From Meconema thalassinum (lineage: Eukaryota > Arthropoda > Insecta > Orthoptera > Tettigoniidae), in contig OX336388.2 of assembly GCA_946902985.2 (NCBI GenBank), forward strand, positions 1,502,096,545 to 1,502,160,544: a DNA stretch of 64,000 nucleotides, written 5' to 3'. Below the pieces are notes generated by a model. That model was not told the origin of the DNA and made no database searches. It worked only from the letters and a program-made list of their open reading frames with translations. The first letter of the stretch is position 1. Each line of letters opens with the position of its first letter. A program made the translations under genes and the position numbers. Positions 54,981-64,000 of the stretch are shown piece after piece.

Positions 54981-55432
54981 TGATTGTGTGATCCAGAAAT
55001 GTTGGAGGGGAGAGTGCTAATGTTTGTCTATTTGAAATTATATTGTTAAATGGCAATGCGAACAGCATCATTAATCTTACATGGCGGGTGGTATGACCTT
55101 CCCCTGCACTTTGAATCAGGTAAGCAAGAACTCTTGGTTCACACCCCTGCCCGACAGCACGTCCGAACAGAATACATATTTCAACATTTCTTGTTATATG
55201 TAACCTCATCATGAAACCAATAGATGCGGACATCAAGTTGAAAAACTAAAGTGAATCTCCCCTAAAGCTCTCTTCGCCGTTGTACTACAAAGAAATATCA
55301 ATCTTCATGAAATTAAATTCAGAATTTGTCGTTCATACACACAGACAGAAATTGAACCAATTCAAACCCTCCACATTCATTTGGCATGAATGCATAGAGA
55401 ACTTAAAATTTCTTAATTCTAAACAATATTAA

Positions 55433-55512
55433 TAGTAGTGTTGTGTAGGGGGGATGTGTTTTTTTGTGTATAGGTAGGCGATGGACATTATGTTTTATTG
55501 CTTCATTGTGTG
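55433..55512 (+). repeat. Dispersed repeat, second copy
   Basis: Similar to 52829-52914 plus 54981-55000; this uninterrupted copy (GCTTCATTGTGTGATCCAGG) shows what the other looked like before the LINE inserted. Confidence 0.6.
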
Positions 55513-55751
55513 ATCCAGGGACGCTGAATGTGAATTATTGTTACGGATAACTCCATGAAATGCTGGGATGTGACCTTATATGAAGTCGCACTCAGATATT
55601 ATCAATAACAATTTCACCTGAACAGACGGCACAGTAACAATGCCAACTCCGTATTAAGTGATTTGAATTGATGATCACGATGTCCATTGCTCACAAATGA
55701 AACAACTAGACGTGGAATGTGAAGTGTTTAAGAGGACCCAACCGATCCCAC

Positions 55752-55946
55752 TTATGGGCTATTCATTGTTCGGGTAACGTTCCCAGAGCAATTGGTCGAG
55801 GGCGTATACAATTGAGTGCCGCCTCCACTGGCTGACTTATAAATAGCTTTGAGTTCAGCGATTGCTTCACTTCTCTGAACAACAATAGGATTTGTCTTCT
55901 TCACAACACCTGGAGTGAAGATATTGTATACAGAGGTTTGAGTCAT
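55752..55946 (-). other. Possible coding fragment, unrecognised
   Basis: A 64-codon ATG frame on the minus strand with ordinary protein-like composition (NPIVVQRSEAIAELKAIYKS). I recognise no family. An acceptor-like TTTATTTAG lies just upstream of the ATG. Could be a host exon, an unrecognised element or chance. Confidence 0.2.
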
Positions 55947-56022
55947 TTAACTAAATAAATCCTATTTTACACTGTTCCATGCAATGTATGAGCCAGAACA
56001 ATCGGGTACAAATCTTACATAA

Positions 56023-56197
56023 AACAAGTAGTTCCGTGAAGAAGTATACATCCTATTTTCATATATCCTACTTATGTTAATTGCCTCTATCAAAATACAA
56101 AATTTTAGTTTGATTGCTGTAACAGATTCGTAGATATTGAGAGCCAACTAAATATTGCGGATGGTCGGCATGTTGGATTTTTATATATTGTGCCCGT
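56023..56197 (-). mobile_element. Family B 3' terminal fragment
   Basis: Reversed family B end: AACAAGTAGTTCCGTGAAGA, ATCCTATTTTCATATATCCT, then unit sequence to about 56197. Confidence 0.65.
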
Positions 56198-58297
56198 CAG
56201 AGGAGCTATCAGGGTTGCCAACAGCCGAAACGACATCCCTAACACCTCACCTGCCGGACCCATGTGCCATGAGGATTGGGTGAATTTCTTATAGGCCATA
56301 GCGGCACGAGAATCCATGATCCAGGGGATCCGTGGTAACATGGTTGCTAAAAGATCATAGACAGCCCAAGAAAATACACCTCCTAAAGTTAGACTGAGAA
56401 ATAAACTTCCAGACTTAGGTAAAACTTGTAGAAATATTTATTCAAAATATTCAGACACCTAGCCTAGTTCGGAGGGTTTCTATCGGCTAATTCGCAAATT
56501 AATAAATTAACAAAAATAAAAGATCAGTACCCTAACTGTAAACTACTGTAAACCCTCGCGAAAGATCTATCTGACAAAGTAAAGCAAAAACAGCAACGCT
56601 GGGAAAATGGTACGGCAATAGTCTCTAAATCAAGTTACAAAATAAGCTAATAACAGAATTTACATTTAACAGGGTAGCAATAGCAAGTCTAAGTTAGGAT
56701 GATACCATTTCCTCATTTACATTTATTTTTAAATCTAGCTAATTCCTAACAATTAATACAAAATTTACGGCGATGACGTCCGTAAAGGAAAAACAATTTA
56801 ATACAAAATCTACATGACAAGCCGTCAAACAAAATCATTAAATGCCCTCTTATAATTTAAGTAAAGGGTAAACATGGGGTTATCATACACTTGATATAAG
56901 TAAAATAAGACCATGAACATTATTATTCCTGCCTTCGCCCTGGGTTACTCTTTGTACACCAGTGTCATCTACTTGCATGTGATTTACGTTGGCGATTGCG
57001 TAGTGAAAACTACGTCTAACGTCGCATGAGGCTCACGCTCCACCAGCTACTGACTAAATGTTGAGCAAACACTCCGTCGATAAAAATTAGTGTCATCTGT
57101 CCTAGATTACTACCACAAGAGAAGTGTGCACAAAGGAAGTGTCAGCCATCAGGTCCAAAATGCAAGAAAATCAAGGTTAAATGCTATAAGTAGTTAATTA
57201 TCATCAGGTTTATAATAATGACGTTACTGATTATTAGAATCGTTGGTTTAAATTATCGTTGGTTTATGACGAATAGGCTGACAATCCTGCATACCTTGGG
57301 ATCAGCAGTAGCAGTCTCGTGCGAGATCAATATCTGCTATAAAACACCGTCAACGAGCTCTCCCGCTCGGACATAACAATAACACAGGTTATTAGCGGCT
57401 CTCGGCTCACTTAATTTACCTCTGGGTAAGGCCTGGCATGAACATCAGTTACCTCCCTACAATAACACAGTCAACAGAATCGAAGTCTGGACACACATAA
57501 ATATAGCCTCTAAACAGGTGCCTCATCTAGCCTCTTAATTACCATAAATAAACCTTAACATAACGTGAAATCATTCTCAGATGGAGAAGAAAGATATTCG
57601 CTTTAGTAGCGATGCAAACACATGGCTCTCGCCAGTCATCTCTAAGTAGCAAAACATATAATTATTACAAAATGGTGGCCTGGACATTGACCTACATATG
57701 AGATACGTCATCTAAATGTTAGTAATGCTATAAGCATTCGTCAAAGAGTCTGAAAGTTATGGTCTCACTGAGTGAGTGGTGCTCTAGTATACTGCATGCT
57801 GGGAACTGTAAACACCTGTCCATGATTCGAGCTAGCCTCGCTACTCGTAATCATTCACACGGACGGTTTAGAAAATGCGCATCACTGAAGGCAGGCAGCT
57901 TTCACGCAGAAAGTCCTATTAGAAAACTGGCCTTGTTATCATGTCCCAGATATAATAGAAATTTACATAAACATTACGCTTAAAATCACGCCTCAAAAGT
58001 ATGCTCAAAGATATAGCATGTTTGAAAAGTCGAAGAGAAGAAAAACATAGATATTCCACTTCATCTGAATCTCTTTGAAATGTGCAGATATGTCAGTTCA
58101 TAATTGCTCTTTCTCAATATAACCAAAATAATAACTGTGTCGAAACACTGACACGAAATAAACATTATAAAGGGGCAAATCTTACAATTGCTAAGTTTGC
58201 CAATGATACGGCATTCATTGCTGAGTTCGATGATAGATTGCATACAAACTGAATGTGTTCAAACTTGAACTGGATGGCTTCATAGCACATCAAAATG
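56198..58297. other. No recognised gene or element
   Basis: A minus-strand frame at 56105-56341 (MLPRIPWIMDSRAAMAYKKF at its start) overlaps the family B fragment and has no known relative to me. The rest is AT-rich with no visible repeats. Confidence 0.35.
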
Positions 58298-59738
58298 AAC
58301 AAGAAGTTCCGTGACGAACTTAAGAGCCTACTTTTCTTAAAATTTAAGATTCATGCCAATAATTAATCTATATGGATCTATCTAGAATAATGACGAAATT
58401 AAGTTGGTAATATCGAAATTTCTAATTAGTTCGAAATACTGTATACCTGGCATATTGTAGCCTAATATAGAACTACAGTTGGCAGCCCTGGTGACTGAAT
58501 ATATTCTTAGTTCCATCTCTTAAGGTATAGAATACAAAATTTGGTTGAATTCCAATGGATAGCATGGACGTTACATGCAGTTAAACATTGGATCTAACAG
58601 CGCAAGTAAAATCATGTTGGCAACAATGACATACACATGTATTGGTCAGAAATAATCTGAAATAATATGATCTATTGTTGTGTCAATTTTGAATGAAATC
58701 CATTAGTTAGTATAGAACTTACATCCATTTTAAAATTGGACCTATCAGCAGGCTTAGAATCATGTTGGTAGCACTGGCGTATGCCTATATTAGTTATTCT
58801 AAATTAATCTAGAATGCCAGGTACTATAAGTTACGTGTGCAAAGTTTAGAGCTATTGGCTTGCATACTTTCTGATATATTGATATTAAGGTAACAAAAAT
58901 AGAGACAGTATTTATTAACAGTTGGCAGCCCTGGTTACTCTTAAGAATCGGCAAAGTCATATCTGTTATGGTACACATAGCACACACGAAATTGGGTTGA
59001 AATCCAAATGAGAGTATAGAAGTTACATGTATTTAAAGTTGGACCTCTCATTAGCTTAGAATCATGTCGGTAGCACTGACGTATATAAGTTACTCCAAAT
59101 TAATATAGAAGGTCAGGTACTATACGCGTGCATAATCTAAAGCTGTCGGCTTGCATACTTTCTGATATATGGGTATTTGGATTTTAAAAATTAAGAGCAT
59201 TTATTAACAGTTGGCAGCCCTGGTGGCTCTTAAGAATACGCACAGTTAAATCTGTTTATGTACACATAGCACATACGAAATTTGGTTGAAATCCAATTGA
59301 TAGTACAGAAGTTATATGCATTTAAAATTTGGACCTATCAGCAGGCTTATAATCATTTTGGCAACACTGCCATGTATGGCCTCCTGGAAATTAAACTGCA
59401 ATATTATTATCTATACGTGTGCCAATTTTGAAATAGCTCCCATTCGTACCTTCCAAGATATCCAACATGGAACTGAAATTTCAATTGCGATTTTTCAGCA
59501 GTTGGTAGCACTGACATCATTTTCAAAAATGGCCGTGAGATATTCAGGTATAGATCTTTACTCCTACCAAATTTTGTTTCGATTGCTGCAGCCGTTTAGG
59601 AGTTGATAGGGGGGGGGACACACACACACAGCCAGACAGATAGACAGAAAGAAGGACGGACAGACAGACAGACACACATTTGTCCGATCTCGTAAGTCTA
59701 CTTTTTCCTCATTTTTGCAAAATGTGAAAAGTAGGCTA
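58298..59738 (-). mobile_element. Family C rolling-circle-like element, full length
   Basis: Reverse copy of 41130-42535: AACAAGAAGTTCCGTGACGA at the left, repeated AGCATTTATTAACAGTTGGC-type and ATCCAACATGGAACTGAAAT units, then CAGACAGACAGACACAC and the 5' hairpin ending GAAAAGTAGGCTA at 59737. The open frame at 59316-59606 is repeat sequence. Confidence 0.7.
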
Positions 59739-61454
59739 AAATGACATAGTATTACAAAACTGATAGCTTCAGTCGGCTATCCAAAGATGCGGACTGTTCT
59801 GACTAAATCAGTGGCGTGACAACATTTACTAGAAAGGGCTGTTACAAAAATAACACTGGCCATGACGTCTGATCGTCATCCCAAATAACTGTACACAAAA
59901 TCACCCACCTAGGGTTGAACAAAACGTAGTAACAAGACTACAGTCACGCTTAGCAGGGGTAGAAATAACATCTTAACGATGTCCCTCAGAATGCACCGTG
60001 ATCGAAGAGAAATTCAATCACAACAGGTGACTAACAATCACTGAAAGTGAACTACAAGGATTAATTCTAACGTACAAAACCTACTTATGGCTTGTCAAGG
60101 AGTTCGGCTGATTCTACAATAAACTACAATAAACTACACTAAGCTACACCACAAAAGAACCTCACAAGGAATATATATTTCGCACTCACAAGAAAGGATG
60201 TCTACATCTCGGTCGTTCCAACGACCCGAGGGATGTAATAAGGCATTGGTCCCCGGACAAGGGTTGTCCAATCTGAGCCTCCACATCGGCTCTATCCATT
60301 TCCACGGCCTTTATTCGTCCTCGTCGTTGTCGTGATGATATAACCAGACTCCTCCTCAAAGTCGTCATCTTCCTTGGATTAGCGGATGCTAAAACCATGG
60401 TTCTTCCGTCATCGGCTGTAGTTCTCCGGTCCTCTCCTTCACATGATGAAGCTTAACAGCTCATCTCCACAGGTGATGCGTAACAAGGATTGTCGTACAC
60501 GTGGTCGTCAAAATATGACATCTTGAAGTATGACTTTACCACTTTAAGATACGATAAATAATAAGCGTAGCACAATTTCACAGAAGCTAGCTTTAACGTG
60601 GCACTAAACTCTCTGCTACTACACGGCGCAGATGGTTTAAAAATTGGCCATGCACTATTATCTGCTTCACTGATACAGATTTCACTTGCCCACAAATCAC
60701 GTGGCATCGGTGTTGTGCTTCACTGAAAAGAATCGCACTTACAATTAAAGCAATATTCGTAGTTATGAGTGTTGAAATAATTCACTCGGTTAATAATAAT
60801 TTCACTGTGAGTGATGTGTTTTATCGCCACTTGACGATGTCGAAATATGGTGTTCAAACACGTGGCTGAAAATTTGGCGTTCCACGGTTATGATCACTTT
60901 TCCCAAAAATCCACAGTATTCGTAGCACAAGCCTTCTCCGGCTGTAATATTTAATAATATCATGTACTATTCGAATTTAAATAAAGTGCGATGCACTAGG
61001 ATTGCTTTCCTCGCCTTCAGGTGGACTGTTACCTCGTCTTATAGACGGACTTGACACAAACGGCATCCAACTTGGATGATAATCCAAACACTTGTGGTGC
61101 GTTAGCTTGTGACTACACTGGTCGTGCAGTCTGTCTGGTTCCGGTTCGCGCATCTGCGAGGTTACTACCTTACCAAAAGCAGAAATCACATTCTAAAGAA
61201 TGTTTCAATGATACAGAATGACAGTGTGATAATATCTGAGCTTTGTAGAAAATAGAAGTGTCATAATTTAGCTTCAGATTATTTAATAGTGGTTTTCTCC
61301 GTAGTCAAAAGATCAACCATTTATAACTCCAAAGAATGTTAGCATGTAGCGACAGCATGGTCGGTCAGTGGGTACGTTCTAAAGTGATGCATCAAAAATG
61401 CGTTGCAGTGAAAAATATCACATGAACCAGTGGTTAGCGGGTTCAATATGAAGG
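59739..61454. other. Unassigned, weak minus-strand coding hints
   Basis: Three minus-strand ATG frames of 70, 84 and 70 codons (61189-60977, 60707-60453, 60398-60186). An overlapping frame has an acidic run (EDDDFEEESGY) and IPRVVGTTEM. Donor-like GTGAGT at about 60190. I cannot assign them. Confidence 0.2.
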
Positions 61455-62350
61455 TCTTAGAGTTATGTATTGTTACATGAAGATTATTGTGTACGTGTAG
61501 TATTCAAACTTCAATCGCAAGATTAGGATACAAGAAGTAAAAGGGAGATTTTAAATTTCGCACAGCTGCCTTCTTGTGGTTATGGACACAATAGAAATAA
61601 ATTAGATGCCAGTGAATTTGTATAAGGATTTACTGTACCAAGTGTCACTGCACTCGGATGGTTAAATTGCGAGAAACGGCCATGTGAATATTTATACTTC
61701 GCGTCGCCGTCATGTTGGATTTGTGATCACCAGGTTATTCAGTCCTATAGGTGAACTTATGTTCATAGCCCCTATGAACATTAAAACATTCATTTTAATT
61801 GTTGTACTAGATTCGTAGATATTGAGATCCATCTAAATATTTCGGATGGTCGCCATGTTGTATTGTTATATGTATAGACCATAGAGGCATGTACCATTAA
61901 AGGAAAATTATTGCGTAGGTTCATTTTTCAACCTTTCACTTTGATGGCATTATTACGACACAAGAAATAAAAACTGTATTTTAAAATTCGCACAGCCGCC
62001 ATCTTGATGTTATGTAAACAATTGAAGTAAATTAGATACCAGTGCATTACAATGTGTATAAACATTTCCTATACCAAGTTGCATTGCGTTTGAATCATTA
62101 AATCGCGAGAAAGGTCCATTTAAAATGTTCAACTTTGCTTGGCCGCCATATTCGTTTTGTAGTTAACCGATTCTTGAAAGTCATATAGGTGAACTTCTAG
62201 TAGTGCCCTTTATCTCCGACCAAAATTTCAGGGTGATACCGGTAATAGTTTCAGAGATATATAATGACGGTGAAATATTTCGCACAGCCGCCATCTTGAG
62301 GTTATGTAAACAATTGAACGAAGTTAGATGTCGGTGCATTACAATGTGTA
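61455..62350 (-). mobile_element. Family B internal fragment
   Basis: Reversed family B units (AAATTCGCACAGCCGCCATC, CGGATGGTCGCCATGTTG, TTCACTTGGCCGCC-like). Neither terminal hairpin is present. Confidence 0.6.
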
Positions 62351-62546
62351 TTGCACCCTTCAATAAAGCATGGTTTACTCAAGATTCATCTACGGGGTCG
62401 TGTTCAGTCCAGACTGCGATACACAGCAAAGTTCACTAAAAACAACATGCTCTAATGAATAGAAAGGTTCATGACAGAGGCTATACTAGAAATAAAATGA
62501 ATAACAAGTAGAATAAAAGAAATTTAATGACTGAAAAGGTATGTGC

Positions 62547-62603
<57 letters not shown>

Positions 62604-64000
62604 GAAATCCTCCCTGACTTTCACCCCCTTAATAAACAATAAAAACACTGAGCGGTAGGAACTCGCTCGTCACAACAAGACAATGTGAATGCAGCTTCAC
62701 ATAAATGATAAAATCATAACATAAGCATTTGAGCGGTAAGAACTCACTCGTCACAACATATGGATACAAGTCCATTAATTTTTCTGGTCAAGAATTTATA
62801 TAATGTGTGGTGTACTGTTCGTTAATAAGAAATTGAGTACTGATGCGAGTCCGTTTACAACTGAAAACAGACATGTTGCTTACGGAGTTGCATCTTTTAT
62901 ATCACACTACGGCTATAGGACCCACCCTTAATTAATATACTATAATTACTACTGACACATGCAAGATCTAAAATATAAACAGAATGAAGAATCTCCCTGA
63001 GATCCTACTGGTGCAGGGGCACATAATGAACACAAAAAGAGCATGCCAGAAATAGGCCAAAAACCGCTCTCATCATAACTTGGGAACATAGCTTCGCGCA
63101 CCCTAACTTGACCCGGGTCAAGGACGCGTAAAAATAAACACACCAATAATTGAACCAACAACAACAAAATACAAGCCTAACGGCTGAAAAACTATGTTTA
63201 CATTTATATAAGACGCCAGACAAACACGAATTTCGGAAGCTCCCTTACAACGATGGACAGCACCCATTGAATCAATCAATACTCATTATAACCGATCAGG
63301 TTTTGTGAATTTTAAACAACATCTTAAATTGCAGTACAGGAAGCAGACCTGTTACTAATGACAAGTTACGTTATCTGATTTGAGCGCGCCCTTCTCGTAT
63401 GAGTCAACACTGCCTCAAATAACTTTCTCAGTCCGGCAAGCTAAGTGCAGTTTCACTCTGGAAACGTCAACAAATCTCACCCATCCACTGGATGGCGAGA
63501 AAACACAAATATATACCACAAGTTCACCCTCGCGAGGTCATGAACTGGGCTAATGTGGAGCAGGACAGAATAATCACCATGATATATTCTCGCTAGCACA
63601 TTATAAAAAATCACACAACGCACCAAAAGCTTGGACTGACTCTCATATGCACACACTGGGTCGGCTCGAAACAGATCAACATACTGCGTCCATTGACACA
63701 TTAACAAAAATACATAACAAACAAAACTCGGGTGCAAAGTGCCATCCCGTTCAAATCTGCTGGAAAGCAACTATCAAAATAATCCTGATCCGCCATAATT
63801 CTACTCACAAATAATCTTACCCTCCACATTCTATTTTAAATCTCAAAATTAATTCAGTTCCATTTTTGTTGTAAGGCATATCTCCGAATAATAATGCTTG
63901 ACCGCGATTTACGCAAGCGAGCGCGAGCACGGGCTCCGCGTTTCCCCCGTACAGTTGAACCAAATACAATCACAATATTTACAAAATTACGCAACGTTCA
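62351..64000. other. No recognised gene or element
   Basis: Contains an AAT microsatellite at 62549-62600. A short phrase, GAGCGGTA(G/A)GAACTC(G/A)CTCGTCACAA, occurs twice (62650 and 62731). A CpG-containing stretch (GCGAGCGCGAGCACGGGC) lies near 63918. Open frames are short and unrecognised. Confidence 0.4.
62549..62600. repeat. (AAT)n microsatellite
   Basis: About 17 uninterrupted AAT/ATA trinucleotides. Confidence 0.95.

Overview
The window looks like intergenic DNA from a large, repeat-rich animal genome. It is most likely an insect, and the SINE types suggest a polyneopteran such as an orthopteran; that is an inference from repeat style, not a database match. I found no convincing host gene, rRNA or functional tRNA. 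Almost every recognisable coding trace belongs to a transposable element: Gag-protease-reverse transcriptase, three LINE types, a Helitron helicase, a hAT transposase and a piggyBac transposase start. Base composition is AT-rich, with many microsatellites.

Layout. 1-8,380: two minus-strand rolling-circle-like elements (family A), a SINE nested in a SINE, a 730-bp retroelement, a piggyBac-type MITE, a SINE and LINE remnant, further family A and B elements, and two more SINEs. 8,384-15,853: a young Ty3/Gypsy-like LTR element with near-identical 1,331-bp LTRs, a 4-bp target duplication, gag, and a protease-RT frame joined to gag at a canonical T TTA AAC slippery site. Most of RNase H and integrase are deleted. 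15,850-22,200: mostly unrecognised, with SINE traces. 22,201-28,743: a foldback element, a 128-bp tandem array, and a Helitron containing a second Helitron that carries two LINE insertions. 28,744-32,525: an S-family element split by a 2.7-kb family A element made of about eight 293-bp units.

33,840-46,506: one small retroelement whose two halves, and both copies of its 13-bp target duplication, are now 12.6 kb apart. Helitron, family A, B and C, SINE and S-family insertions and a roughly 30-bp minisatellite lie between them. 46,954-50,526: a decayed minus-strand Helitron helicase split inside its Walker A motif by a hAT element. 50,527-54,987: SINEs, a jockey/CR1-like LINE remnant, and an RTE-like LINE split by an S-family element. 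55,000-64,000: mostly unannotated, with fragments of families B and C.

The elements do not form a pathway. What the window records is the order of insertion. Several nests are supported by target-site duplications or by an empty-site paralogue elsewhere in the window. The most unusual observations are the frameshift signal in the LTR element, tRNA-like A/B-box modules inside two unrelated non-autonomous element families, and two different rolling-circle-like elements ending at the same junction. All repeat boundaries were set by eye and could move by several bases.
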